64,000 nt of DNA from Emticicia aquatica (GCF_923079645.1 NZ_CAKLPY010000003.1:1-64000); one strand, 5' to 3'; positions 9,074 through 18,177 are shown, counted from the stretch's first letter. Translations and numbers: made by a program. Notes: generated by a model not told the origin, from the letters alone.

Positions 9074-9389
9074 TTTTTTGTGATTTAATTGTTGCTAATA
9101 AATTATCGAGTTGATTGAATCGAGTTTCCCAAATCTTGCGGTATTGCTCCAGCCATTTATCAATTTCTTTCATTTTTTCGATTTCGAGCGAGTAATAAAT
9201 TTCTCGGCCATGCTGTTCTTGTTTTACAAGTTCACACTCTGTGAGAATACGTAAATGTTTTGACACTGCTTGGCGTGTCGTGTTGAAGTTTTCGGCAATG
9301 GCGTTGGGTGTCATTGATTGTAATGCAATCAAGGCAATAATACCTCGTCTGGTTGGGTCTGCAATTGCTTGAAAAATATCTCGTCTCAT
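9063..9389 (-). CDS. ArsR-family winged-helix repressor
   Basis: 108 residues from the ATG at 9389; the longer frame to 9434 would run into the promoter. The protein starts [18 protein letters not shown], the classic ArsR opening, and has the recognition helix [13 protein letters not shown]. The metal-binding ELCVCD motif of ArsR/SmtB is absent, so it belongs to the metal-free group that accompanies SRPBCC proteins. A dyad (GTTGCA-N8-TGCAAC, 9416-9435) overlaps its promoter, which suggests autorepression of the whole operon. Confidence 0.88.
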   Translation of the reverse strand: MRRDIFQAIADPTRRGIIALIALQSMTPNAIAENFNTTRQAVSKHLRILTECELVKQEQHGREIYYSLEIEKMKEIDKWLEQYRKIWETRFNQLDNLLATIKSQKNEK

Positions 9390-9415
9390 TTGTTTTTTGT
9401 TTGTGAAACTAATCG

Positions 9416-9450
9416 GTTGCAAATATATGTGCAACTTTTTGGTTTCGCAA
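9416..9450 (-). promoter_or_regulatory. Promoter and putative ArsR operator of the ArsR-SRPBCC operon
   Basis: Read on the minus strand, TTGC (9450-9447), then 19 bases, then TATATTTG (9427-9420) give a good Bacteroidota -33/-7 pair. The perfect dyad GTTGCA (9416-9421) - 8 bases - TGCAAC (9430-9435) overlaps the -7 box. A second, partial half-site (GCAAC...GTTTC, 9431-9446) lies beside it. A repressor bound here would block transcription starting just before the ArsR gene. Confidence 0.6.
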
Positions 9451-9611
9451 TTTTTATTTTTAATTTTTTTTCTGATTGCAGAAATTGAAGGAAGATAAGA
9501 TATAATCTCGTTAAGCTGAATAAGAAATAAGTCTTGGCATTAACCGTTTTTAAAAACGAATATAGAATGACTAAAAGTAAAACATTTAGTCGAACGAAGT
9601 AAACAAAATTC

Positions 9612-9672
9612 ACCAATAAAGTCGATAATTTCTCACAACAGGTCGATAAACATCGAAAATACCTTTATTGGT
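9612..9672. repeat. 61-bp interrupted palindrome upstream of the M13 protease gene
   Basis: ACCAATAAAG (9612-9621) is repeated in inverted form as CTTTATTGGT (9663-9672). Inside it, TCGAT (9622-9626) matches ATCGA (9652-9656), and GTCGATAA occurs twice as a direct repeat (9621 and 9642). The rest of the 340-base gap between the ArsR promoter and the protease gene shows no coding sequence. Confidence 0.5.
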
Positions 9673-9731
9673 TTTAGATTTTTTGGTCTTATAGTATTAC
9701 CTTTCGTCGTCAAGACAAACTATCAACAATC

Positions 9732-11744
9732 ATGAAAAAACACTACCCTCTCTTATTAATTCTCTGGTTTTTATTAACCTGTATCAGTACAAGCTTCGCT
9801 CAAAAAGTAAGTGTCACTGGTATTGATTCTTCTTTAAAGCCTGGTGATGATTTCTTTATGTACGTCAACGGAAAATGGTATAATTCAGTTGAAATTCCTT
9901 CGACGCAATCGGGTGTTGGAGCATATTCGTTCATGAATTTCCCGCAACGCATCCGTTTACAAGGCATCTTAGATAGTGTTTCGGCTGCCAAAAACCCGTT
10001 TGGAAGTATCGAGCAGAAAGTAGGAGATTTCTATGCTTCGGGTATGGATACAATCACCATCAATAAGAGAGGTTACGAGCCTGTAAAACCTTTGCTCAAA
10101 CAAATTGATGGTATTAAAAATGTGGCTGCTATCATGAAATATGTAGCTGACCAGCAAAAAGTTAATAATTTTTCAATCATTGGTTTTCGTGTGGGACCAG
10201 ATATTAAAAATAGTGCTATTAATATAGTCAATTTAGGGCAGACAGGAATCGGTTTACCCGAAAGAGATTACTATTTCAGAACCGACTCTTCGACGCTTTT
10301 TATTCAGAAAGCTTATCAAAATTACCTCAGCACATTGTTTAAACTTACGGGTATTGACGCTGCCACAGCAACTCAAATGGCTTCGGCTGCTTACACTATC
10401 GAAAAAGAATTGGCGAAGTCACATAAAACAAATATCGAACGCAGAAACGTACAAGCCAATTACAATAAACTCGCAGTTACGGCCATTGCTCAAAAGCAAC
10501 CAAACATAGGCTGGCAAGTTTTTTTCGCAGCATTAGGCGTAAAAGTTGACTCACTAAATATGCAACAACCTGCTTATTATAACCGCTTAGATTCATTGTT
10601 GACCTCGGTATCAATTGCAGACTGGAAAGCCTATCTAAGAGCTAAAACACTCGTTTCTTACGCAGATTTTTTGAGCAAACCATTCACAAAAGCATCTTTT
10701 GAATATTCTAAAGTGTTGACTGGACAAGCTACCCAAAAACCAAGAGGAGAAGATATTACAGATGCAGTAGATAAATCGCTCGGACATGGACTAGCTCAAC
10801 TCTATGTTAAAAAATATTTCCCTGAAGAGGCCAAACGACGGATGAAAGAGTTAGTGAAAAATTTGAAAACTGCCTTTGAAAACCGAATCAATAATCTTGA
10901 ATGGATGAGCGATTCGACTAAAACGAAAGCCAAAGAAAAATTGTACGCATTCACCGAGAAAATAGGTTATCCTGACAAATGGAGAGATTACTCGAAAGTA
11001 GTAATCAATCGTGGCACCTATTTTGAAAATAGATTGGCTACCAGCAAAAATGATTTTGTTTATGCACTTTCAAAAATAGAGCAACCTGTTGACCGTACAG
11101 AATGGGGTACAACTCCGCCTACGGTTACGGCTTACAACAATCCGCCATTGAATGAAATTGTTTTTCCAGCGGGTATTCTTCAGCCTCCGTATTTTGATGT
11201 GAATGCCGATGATGCCCTTAATTATGGTGGAATTGGAATGGTAATTGGCCACGAAATTACACACTCATTTGATGACCAAGGAGCTTTATATGATAAGTAT
11301 GGTAATGTAAAAAATTGGTGGAAGGCAGATGATTTCAAAAAATTCAAAGCTAAAACTCAACTCGTGATTGAGCAATATAATAAATTTACAGTGCTTGATT
11401 CGATGCACGTAAAAGGTGCTTTGACAGTTGGTGAAAATACTGCCGATATTGCTGGAATTGCCATTGCTTTCGATGCTTTCAAGCTCACACAACAAGCAAA
11501 GAGTAATGAAAAAATTGATGGTTTTACGCCCGAACAGCGTTTCTTCATTTCAATTGCCAGAATATGGCGAGTAAAAACAAAAGATGCTTTTATGCGTACG
11601 TATGTAAACACCAACCCGCACTCGCCAGCAAAATGGCGTGTCAATGGCCCGTTAATGAATTTTACACCTTTCTATAAGGCATTTGATATAAAACCAGGCG
11701 ATAAAATGTACAAACCTGAAAGCGAACGCATAACGGTTTGGTAA
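9732..11744 (+). CDS. Exported M13-family zinc metallopeptidase (neprilysin/PepO-like)
   Basis: 670 residues with an N-terminal signal peptide (hydrophobic core about 5-22, likely cleaved after SFA). The zinc site is HEITH at about 507-511, and the third ligand Glu in GENTADIAG is near 568. NEIVFPAGILQPP just before the active site is a typical M13 sequence, and the ending with KPGDKMYKPESERITVW is the family's normal C-terminus. These enzymes cut small peptides in the periplasm or at the cell surface. The gene stands alone, with an interrupted palindrome upstream and a terminator downstream. Confidence 0.93.
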   Translation: MKKHYPLLLILWFLLTCISTSFAQKVSVTGIDSSLKPGDDFFMYVNGKWYNSVEIPSTQSGVGAYSFMNFPQRIRLQGILDSVSAAKNPFGSIEQKVGDFYASGMDTITINKRGYEPVKPLLKQIDGIKNVAAIMKYVADQQKVNNFSIIGFRVGPDIKNSAINIVNLGQTGIGLPERDYYFRTDSSTLFIQKAYQNYLSTLFKLTGIDAATATQMASAAYTIEKELAKSHKTNIERRNVQANYNKLAVTAIAQKQPNIGWQVFFAALGVKVDSLNMQQPAYYNRLDSLLTSVSIADWKAYLRAKTLVSYADFLSKPFTKASFEYSKVLTGQATQKPRGEDITDAVDKSLGHGLAQLYVKKYFPEEAKRRMKELVKNLKTAFENRINNLEWMSDSTKTKAKEKLYAFTEKIGYPDKWRDYSKVVINRGTYFENRLATSKNDFVYALSKIEQPVDRTEWGTTPPTVTAYNNPPLNEIVFPAGILQPPYFDVNADDALNYGGIGMVIGHEITHSFDDQGALYDKYGNVKNWWKADDFKKFKAKTQLVIEQYNKFTVLDSMHVKGALTVGENTADIAGIAIAFDAFKLTQQAKSNEKIDGFTPEQRFFISIARIWRVKTKDAFMRTYVNTNPHSPAKWRVNGPLMNFTPFYKAFDIKPGDKMYKPESERITVW

Positions 11745-11766
11745 AAATTTGTTATTGTGAAGATAA

Positions 11767-11808
11767 AAATACCTCTGCCAAGAAATATTTTTGACAGAGG
11801 TATTTTTT
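11767..11808. terminator. Bidirectional terminator
   Basis: AAATACCTCTG (11767-11777) pairs perfectly with CAGAGGTATTT (11795-11805) and is followed by further Ts. The opposite strand also ends in Ts, so it can serve both the M13 protease gene and the convergent DJ-1 family gene. Confidence 0.8.
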
Positions 11809-11810
11809 AT

Positions 11811-12374
11811 TTATTTCTCATTCAAACACTCAAAAACCATTCTATAAAAATCGGGGTGAGATTGCCATGTTTGTCCAGAAACATATTTTCCATCTCTCAC
11901 AGCTTCATTTTTACCTACAAAATTACCTCCACAGGCTTCTACCTCAAATCTTACATTTTCATAGCAAGTAACAGTTTTATTTTTAACCAAACCTGCGGCT
12001 GTCAGAATTTGTATGCCATGACAAATAGAGAAAATAAATTTATCGGTCTTGTCAAATTCTCTGACGATTTCTATGGCTTTTTCGTTGTGGCGTAAAAATT
12101 CGGGAGCTCTTCCGCCCAAAATCAAAACGGCAATGTAATCTTCGGTTTTTACATCAGCAAAAGCAATATTTGACTCAACAATATACCCTGGTTTTTCGAT
12201 ATAAGTATCCCAACCAGGTTCAAAATCATGAATAACCAAATTGAGTCTTTTTACGCTTGGTGCAGCAATAATTGCCTCATATCCAGCTTCTTCAAAGCGA
12301 TGTTTGCCATACAAACATTCGTAACCTTCACCAGCATCACCAGTGATAATCAATATTTTCTCTTTCTTTGACAT
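11811..12374 (-). CDS. DJ-1/PfpI family protein
   Basis: 187 residues from the ATG at 12374; the frame extends 48 bases further upstream but that part is not conserved. The nucleophile-elbow cysteine is Cys118 in SICHG, with the conserved Glu16 in GEGYE that activates it in this family. Members act as chaperones, glyoxalase or deglycase-like enzymes, or proteases; the exact activity cannot be read from the sequence. No signal peptide, so cytoplasmic. No obvious operon partner. Confidence 0.85.
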   Translation of the reverse strand: MSKKEKILIITGDAGEGYECLYGKHRFEEAGYEAIIAAPSVKRLNLVIHDFEPGWDTYIEKPGYIVESNIAFADVKTEDYIAVLILGGRAPEFLRHNEKAIEIVREFDKTDKFIFSICHGIQILTAAGLVKNKTVTCYENVRFEVEACGGNFVGKNEAVRDGKYVSGQTWQSHPDFYRMVFECLNEK

Positions 12375-12483
12375 TGTATAAAATAAGGTTGAATAAAAAA
12401 CAAATATAGAAATTCTTGGCAAAGGTGGTTCGAAATACTTCTACGATGTGCAAACTTCTCCACACAATCTGCTCAAAATTCGC

Positions 12484-12491
12484 TATATTTG
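12484..12491 (+). promoter_or_regulatory. -7 promoter box upstream of the multi-HTH gene
   Basis: TATATTTG fits TAnnTTTG 24 bases before the start codon. No clear -33 partner is visible. Confidence 0.4.
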
Positions 12492-12514
12492 GGTGTAAGA
12501 TTTAATTTTTAAAA

Positions 12515-13555
12515 ATGAGAAAAATAGCACCCATCGGTAAAAAAAATTTTGTGGGTAAGAAATTTAAAAAAGCAGGCCCAAATGAATTAAATGCTTCTGA
12601 TAAAAATTTTATTAGAAATAATATTAATCTGTTTAACATCCAACTATTAGCATTTAAAGTAGGAAAGCCAGTTGCTGCTGTTGAGAAATTCATAAAAAAA
12701 GAAAAATTAATTTCAACACTTGAGCTCCAAGAAGTCAAAGAATTAGTTGAACCAATCGTGCCAGTTGAAGTAATTTCAAGAAAACTCGATAGCACAGCGT
12801 CGTCGAAAGAGAAGAAAAAAAGTAGAAAAAGCGAAAAAGTATTGAGTAAAATAGATTTTATTCGAGAAAATTATCAGAAAAGTAGTGCCATTAAGATGGC
12901 AAAAGAGTTAAATGTTTCTATTACTGTGGTTAGGTATCACCTCAAAAAACTGAATCTAACACCTTTAAAAGTATCAAGAGCTCTTCCTGACGCCATATTA
13001 GAAAGGGAGAGTTTCATTGCAAAAAATCATAAAAAATATACGGTAAACGAACTTTCAGAAAAACTACATTGTAGCCGAGATGTTGTTAGAATTTCGCTAC
13101 GAAGATTAAAATTAACAGCACTTAGAGTAACCAAAGAGCAGGAAATACCTCCTCAAACGATTGATTTCATTAAAGTCAATTATCGGACAATGACCGCAAG
13201 AGAAATGAGCAATGCTTTAGACAATAAAGTTAGTTGGAAGCAGATAAAATACCTGTGTGAAAAACATGGTTTCTTGAAAACACCCGCAGAAATCACGGCT
13301 ATCAGAAATCGTTGGAATAGAAGCGAATTTACAGCAAGTGAAGAAAAATATATCACTGCTAATCATGGTAATATTTCTTTGTCAGAAATTGCAAAAAATA
13401 TTGAAAGAAATCGTTCAGCGGTTGTAAAATTCTTGGCAAGAAAAGGATTAAAAATAACAAAAGAGCAACACGATGCTCTCAATAGAAAGAATTTTGAGAA
13501 AGGGCGAATGATAATGAAAACAATACTAGAGACTAAAAATGCTTCTAAAAAATAG
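12515..13555 (+). CDS. Multi-helix-turn-helix repeat protein, unknown function
   Basis: 346 residues, very basic (rich in Lys/Arg). I see five related units of about 40 residues at roughly 29-67, 112-150, 165-203, 216-256 and 277-315. Each fits the pattern FI..N....(S/T)..E(I/M)(A/S)..L..S...V...L...(G/L)L, a three-helix homeodomain-like HTH. Residues 70-110 form a basic, Ser/Lys-rich linker and the tail is Lys-rich. There is no signal peptide, membrane segment or enzymatic motif, so the likely role is binding DNA, perhaps over a long site, as a nucleoid or regulatory protein. I do not recognise a named family. It stands alone with its own -7 box. Confidence 0.75.
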   Translation: MRKIAPIGKKNFVGKKFKKAGPNELNASDKNFIRNNINLFNIQLLAFKVGKPVAAVEKFIKKEKLISTLELQEVKELVEPIVPVEVISRKLDSTASSKEKKKSRKSEKVLSKIDFIRENYQKSSAIKMAKELNVSITVVRYHLKKLNLTPLKVSRALPDAILERESFIAKNHKKYTVNELSEKLHCSRDVVRISLRRLKLTALRVTKEQEIPPQTIDFIKVNYRTMTAREMSNALDNKVSWKQIKYLCEKHGFLKTPAEITAIRNRWNRSEFTASEEKYITANHGNISLSEIAKNIERNRSAVVKFLARKGLKITKEQHDALNRKNFEKGRMIMKTILETKNASKK

Positions 13556-13648
13556 TTTTTTGTAAAAATTAACCCAAATTCATCTGTTTTATCAAAATAT
13601 TTTGGAAATTGAAGTAAATTCAACCTTAACAAAATAAAAAATAAACAG

Positions 13649-14635
13649 ATGGAAATTATTGAGTTTTTGTATCAGGAGCTTATTGGCTTTTTGGGTTTAC
13701 GTGGTACTTTAGAAATCTTGAAATCAGGTGATTTTAGTGCATTTCTAACTTTTGATGGCATTATTACAGGTATTGGGCCAATCTTACCAATTTTGCTTGT
13801 ACTTGAGCTTATAAATGGACTAATTCTCAAAAATCCGCATGCAAAAGTGTATAAAATCACTTTTTTGATTTATATCCTAAATCGTTTTATTGGCCGTTTT
13901 ATTTCAATCGGAGCTATTTCATTTCTGATAGCTAATTTGCAAAAATACGCACCTTTTCAGACTACATTTACTTGGTATTGGCTTATTTATGGCTATATCG
14001 TTTGGGAGTTTTCGCATTTTGTATATCATTTTTTGGGGCATAAAGTACGTTTATTTTGGTGTTTGCACGCTACACATCACACCCCCGAAAATATGAATTT
14101 ATCGGTTTCTCACGCACATTTTTTCCTTGAAGGCCCTTATGCAGATATAATTAGAGGTTCAATTTGCATCATTTTTGGTATTCATCCAGCACTTTTATTT
14201 TTCATTATGTTTATTGATGGCACTTACGGAATGTTTATTCATGTAGGTGAGAATTTAATGAAAAACGGGAAAATGGGCTTTTTGAACCATCTCATTCTTA
14301 CACCTTCGCATCATCGAGTGCATCATGCCAAAAATCCATTGTATATGGATACCAATTTTTGTAATCTATTAAATATTTGGGATAAAGTTTTCGGTACTTA
14401 TCAACTCGAAAAAGATGAAGTAAAAATCGAATATGGCATAACCAGAACAATGGATTCGGGTAATATTTGGGATGTTTATTTTGGTGAGTTTATCGCTTTA
14501 TTTAAAGATATTTGGGCGGCTCCTACTTTGAAAGATAAAGTTTTGTACATTTTTATGCCACCTGGTTGGCATCATTCGGGCGACCACAAAACGGCTTCGG
14601 TTGTGAGAAACGAATATTTGAGGAGCAATAAATAA
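13649..14635 (+). CDS. Sterol desaturase / fatty acid hydroxylase superfamily membrane protein
   Basis: 328 residues with several hydrophobic segments in the first 120. The diiron histidine clusters are all present: HFVYHFLGH, HATHH and, later, HHRVHH. These enzymes hydroxylate or desaturate lipid chains at the membrane surface using two iron ions, O2 and an electron donor. Substrate options include fatty acids, carotenoids or sterol-like lipids; none can be chosen from the sequence. It is followed by a strong terminator and is probably transcribed alone. Confidence 0.88.
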   Translation: MEIIEFLYQELIGFLGLRGTLEILKSGDFSAFLTFDGIITGIGPILPILLVLELINGLILKNPHAKVYKITFLIYILNRFIGRFISIGAISFLIANLQKYAPFQTTFTWYWLIYGYIVWEFSHFVYHFLGHKVRLFWCLHATHHTPENMNLSVSHAHFFLEGPYADIIRGSICIIFGIHPALLFFIMFIDGTYGMFIHVGENLMKNGKMGFLNHLILTPSHHRVHHAKNPLYMDTNFCNLLNIWDKVFGTYQLEKDEVKIEYGITRTMDSGNIWDVYFGEFIALFKDIWAAPTLKDKVLYIFMPPGWHHSGDHKTASVVRNEYLRSNK

Positions 14636-14644
14636 AAATGAAAT

Positions 14645-14688
14645 TGACAAAGATTCTTCCCTAATAAAAGAAGAATCTTTGTCATTTT
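14645..14688. terminator. Bidirectional terminator
   Basis: A perfect 14-base stem (14645-14658 with 14671-14684, core GACAAAGATTCTT) with a 12-base loop, followed by TTTT. It separates the convergent sterol-desaturase family gene and hemC. Confidence 0.85.
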
Positions 14689-15619
14689 AGGCATTCTTGA
14701 TTTCTGCTAAGATTGCAGCTCCGCCATTTTCCAGAACTTCTTGAGCGAGGGTTTCGCCTAATAGTTGAGCATTCTTGGCTGATGCTGAACTATGTTTACG
14801 CACAATTGTTTGTCCATCTAAACTAATAATTCCTGCGGTCATATTTAGTGATAAACTGCCTTCTTTTTCTTCGGCAATACACCAACCAAATGACGGAATA
14901 GAACAACCACCTTGAAGTTTACGTAAATAGGCACGCTCGGCGATTAAACATTTTTCGGTAACTTCGTCATTAATTAATTGCCGTATGGCTATTCTTTTTT
15001 CCTCAGAAAGATTTTTTGCTGCTTCAATCGCAACACAGCCTTGTCCAACTGGAGGTGCAAACTTCGTTGAAGAAAGTTCTTGAGCAATTAAATCGTGGTA
15101 GCCCATGCGATGCACACCAGCGTAAGCCAATAAAAGAGCGTCGCATTGCCCATCTTCAAGTTTACGGAGGCGGGTTTGCAAATTTCCACGCATATCAACA
15201 ATTTTGATGTGTGGGAAATAATGGCGAAGCATCGCTACACGACGCGTAGAAGATGTACCAACCACGAAAGGCTCATCAGTCTCAAGCGAAAGTTTTGTGT
15301 TGAAACTCACTAAAACATCAGCAATTTTTTCACGTTCGGTAAAAGCAACAATTTCTAAATCGTCAGCCAACTCAGATTGTAAATCTTTGGCAGAATGTAC
15401 TGCAATATCAATTTCGCCCGAACGCAGTTGGTCTTCCAATTCCTCTGTAAAAACACCTTTACTACCAATTTTTGATAATGCTCGGTCGAGGATTTTATCG
15501 CCTTTCGTTTCGATGATAATTATCTCTGTATCAATGTTTTGAGCTTTTAGTTTTTCTTCAACATAATATGCTTGCCAAAGTGCTAACTTGCTTCCACGAG
15601 TACCAATTTTTATTTTCAT
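14687..15619 (-). CDS. hemC: Hydroxymethylbilane synthase (porphobilinogen deaminase)
   Basis: 310 residues starting MKIKIGTRGSKLALWQA, the standard N-terminus. The dipyrromethane cofactor is attached to Cys239 in LQGGCS, and substrate-binding arginines appear in GTSSTRR and MRGNLQTRL. The enzyme joins four porphobilinogen units into hydroxymethylbilane, early in heme and siroheme synthesis. The usual neighbours hemA and hemD are not adjacent; hemA lies 46 kb away in this window, so the pathway genes are scattered. Confidence 0.95.
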   Translation of the reverse strand: MKIKIGTRGSKLALWQAYYVEEKLKAQNIDTEIIIIETKGDKILDRALSKIGSKGVFTEELEDQLRSGEIDIAVHSAKDLQSELADDLEIVAFTEREKIADVLVSFNTKLSLETDEPFVVGTSSTRRVAMLRHYFPHIKIVDMRGNLQTRLRKLEDGQCDALLLAYAGVHRMGYHDLIAQELSSTKFAPPVGQGCVAIEAAKNLSEEKRIAIRQLINDEVTEKCLIAERAYLRKLQGGCSIPSFGWCIAEEKEGSLSLNMTAGIISLDGQTIVRKHSSASAKNAQLLGETLAQEVLENGGAAILAEIKNA

Positions 15620-15716
15620 GTGTATAATGATGAATGCTATTTTTGAGTTTACTTACGAAAATTACATTTGGTTAGTAAAGTTTTTATAAAATTAATGTTG
15701 AATTTTGCTTCAATTT

Positions 15717-16817
15717 TTATCGCATCAAACGAGCAATAGCTAGTGAAATATCTAAGAAGATAATTTTACCACGTCCGTTGCGTTCGATATGATAATGTGA
15801 TTCACTCAAAATAGTTGTTATTTGTTCTAAGTTGTTTATATTCAATACATTAGAAAACTTTTGAACAAATATTAATTCGTCGCCTTCGAGCCGAATTAAG
15901 TTTTCACCGCCATTGCGATAAAGAAAAATTTCTCTAAAAATATTTAAACCATACTCCAACATCGCCTTTTGGTATTCTTTGCCTTTGGCATCAAATTCGT
16001 CGGCCATTGGTACTAATTTCAGAATATTTAAGGCGTAGCACATTCGCATCCAAGAGGCAAACCAAGTATGTTGGTCGTCTTCGGTTTTATTGGCAATTGC
16101 TAAAGCATAATTTAGATTTCCTTCCGAAAGATAAGCAACTTGTTTGGCTCTTTCGAGTGTAATAGATTGATTTTGAGTGAGATATGAAATTATTTCTTCA
16201 TCCGTAAAATTTCTAATAGCAATTCTTTGTGTGCGAGAAATAATGGTTGTTAGCAATTTTTCGGCACTATTGGCTACTAATAAAAAAAGTGTTTGTTCGG
16301 GTGGTTCTTCTAAAATTTTCAAAAGAGCATTTCCTGCAGTAATATTGAGTGTTTCAGCTTGCCAAATAATGACAATTTTATAGCCACCTTCATAAGATTT
16401 TAATGATAATTTTTGAATCAATTGTCGTGATTCTTCTGCAGGAATATTGCCTTGTTTGATGTTGATTCGTTCGAGCCAATCGGATAAATTTCCAAAAGGT
16501 GTTTCTTTGACAAATGCCCGCCATTGAGTCATAAAGTTTTCAGAAAGTACAGACTTTCCACCAGCCGTTGGGAAAATATAATTTACATCTGGATGAGCCA
16601 ATTTACTCATTTTTGCACAATTTGGACATTTTCCACAAGCATCATCAGGTTGCTTATTTTCGCAATTAATATAGGTAGCATACGCCAACGCCAATGCCAA
16701 ATTGGCACTTCCTTCCGCTCCATGAAAAAGCTGAGCGTGAGCAACATGATTGCCAATAACTGCTTGTATTAGCGATTGTTTAACGTCGGTAAGACCCGTA
16801 ATTTCTCGAAAAAGCAT
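15717..16817 (-). CDS. holB: DNA polymerase III subunit delta' (clamp loader)
   Basis: 366 residues of the AAA+ clamp-loader fold. The N-terminal TGLTDVKQSL and AHAQLFHG lead into a degenerate P-loop (GAEGSANLALALA instead of GxxGxGK), the usual state for the delta' subunit. A zinc-binding cysteine cluster (CENKQPDDACGKCPNC) follows at about 52-67, and the sensor 1 region ALLKILEEPPEQ is intact. Delta' helps open and load the beta sliding clamp but does not hydrolyse ATP itself. It is 71 bases upstream of no other replication gene; the next minus-strand gene is the GlmU-like one behind it. Confidence 0.88.
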   Translation of the reverse strand: MLFREITGLTDVKQSLIQAVIGNHVAHAQLFHGAEGSANLALALAYATYINCENKQPDDACGKCPNCAKMSKLAHPDVNYIFPTAGGKSVLSENFMTQWRAFVKETPFGNLSDWLERINIKQGNIPAEESRQLIQKLSLKSYEGGYKIVIIWQAETLNITAGNALLKILEEPPEQTLFLLVANSAEKLLTTIISRTQRIAIRNFTDEEIISYLTQNQSITLERAKQVAYLSEGNLNYALAIANKTEDDQHTWFASWMRMCYALNILKLVPMADEFDAKGKEYQKAMLEYGLNIFREIFLYRNGGENLIRLEGDELIFVQKFSNVLNINNLEQITTILSESHYHIERNGRGKIIFLDISLAIARLMR

Positions 16818-16887
16818 AAGTGCTGTTGAACTTTATCAAATCAGAGGTAAAGATATTTATTTACCGAAAACCTTAGAATTTAGGTAC

Positions 16888-18060
16888 TTATTGTTGTTTT
16901 AAGTCATGCACATGTTTCAAAACTGCAATTTCAGCTTCGGTCAATTGCTTATCTCGGCGTTGCATGGTGGCATTTATTACTTGTATCGCTTTATCGAAAC
17001 GATAATTTACATACTCGGTGTCAGCTCCGCCCCAAGTAAAAGACGGAATATGTTTATCCTGAAAACCTGCTCCGTAAACATTGGCACTTACACCTACAAC
17101 TGTGCCTGTATTAAACATTGTACTAATGCCTGCTTTGGTGTAATCGCCCATGAAAAGACCGCAAAAAAGTTCGCCTGTTTTTTCGAGTTGATTGGTCGCA
17201 TAATTATATAGCTTTACTTCAGTGTAATCGTTTTTGAGGTTAGAATTATTACAATTTGCTCCTAAATTACACCATTCTCCAATAACTGAGCCACCCAAAA
17301 AACCATCGTGAGCTTTGTTGGAATAACCAAAAAACACAGAACTTCCAACTTCACCGCCAGCCCGACAAAATGGGCCAAGTGTAGTATTAGGTCGCATTTT
17401 GCTTCCCCAAGCCACAATACATCCTTCGCCAGCAGAAAATGGGCCGATTACTAGTGAACCTTCTTGAATAACGGCATTTTTTCCTATGTAAATGGGTCCA
17501 TTCTCAGCATTAAAAATAACTGCTTTGATACTCGCACCTTCTTCAACAAATATATTTTCGGGAGCGTAAATACGGGTAAATGGGTCATTAATTTCTTGCG
17601 ATTTTCTGTCTTTAGTAATGACTTGAAAATCTGCTTTTATTTGCTCTCCATTTTTTAAGAAAATATCAGGTAATTGCTTGATAATGGTTATTTCTCCTAT
17701 GAAATGCTGTTGATTAAACGCATCATAATCAATCGGAAATGAAAGCGTTTTTGATGTTTTGATTGCTAAAGTATCATTTCCTGCAACCAAAGATTCGTCT
17801 TCATTGAGTTGGAGAATTGCTTCGATAATTGTTTTGTTTGGGCAAACTGCTCCGTTGATGTATATTTTTACTGAGTCATCAAATGTATTTTTTTCGGCAA
17901 GATAATTTTCGGTTAAACAAGAAATTTTGCTAGAAAATTGATATTCCCATTTTTCGCGGATGGTGAGCGTTCCACAACGAATATCGGCTACGGGACGAAT
18001 GAAAGTGAAAGGTTTTAATTGGTTTCTGATTTGAGAATCATCAAAAAGTATGTAATTCAT
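16888..18060 (-). CDS. GlmU-like sugar nucleotidyltransferase with left-handed beta-helix
   Basis: 390 residues from the ATG at 18060, where MNYILFDDSQIR fits the family and an AAAGGAAA stretch lies just upstream; the extension to 18090 is not conserved. The N-terminal half resembles a nucleotidyltransferase (TFIRPVADIRCGTLTIREKW), and the C-terminal half has hexapeptide-type repeats (for example IYIGKNAVIQEGSLVIGP). The family is annotated as GlmU-like in Bacteroidota, but the normal GlmU pyrophosphorylase motif is not obvious, so the substrate is uncertain. It probably makes or modifies a nucleotide sugar for the cell envelope. Confidence 0.8.
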   Translation of the reverse strand: MNYILFDDSQIRNQLKPFTFIRPVADIRCGTLTIREKWEYQFSSKISCLTENYLAEKNTFDDSVKIYINGAVCPNKTIIEAILQLNEDESLVAGNDTLAIKTSKTLSFPIDYDAFNQQHFIGEITIIKQLPDIFLKNGEQIKADFQVITKDRKSQEINDPFTRIYAPENIFVEEGASIKAVIFNAENGPIYIGKNAVIQEGSLVIGPFSAGEGCIVAWGSKMRPNTTLGPFCRAGGEVGSSVFFGYSNKAHDGFLGGSVIGEWCNLGANCNNSNLKNDYTEVKLYNYATNQLEKTGELFCGLFMGDYTKAGISTMFNTGTVVGVSANVYGAGFQDKHIPSFTWGGADTEYVNYRFDKAIQVINATMQRRDKQLTEAEIAVLKHVHDLKQQ

Positions 18061-18136
18061 CGAATTTCCTTTGGTTGTTTCAGAAGGCAAATTTACGAAA
18101 AAATACTTGGTAAGTAGCTGAGAAAAGTCTTTGATT

Positions 18137-18177
18137 CATGGAATAGCTCTAAATCAGTGTTTAAGTGCTATTCCATG
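18137..18177. repeat. 11-bp inverted repeat between two minus-strand genes
   Basis: CATGGAATAGC (18137-18147) and GCTATTCCATG (18167-18177) are perfectly complementary with a 19-base loop. It follows the alpha/beta hydrolase gene on the minus strand, but no T-run follows, so it may be a weak terminator or an mRNA-stabilising hairpin. Confidence 0.5.

Noticed and set aside
9386-9616. Minus-strand frame upstream of the ArsR gene
   Set aside because: Overlaps the promoter and operator, and the protein has no conserved features.
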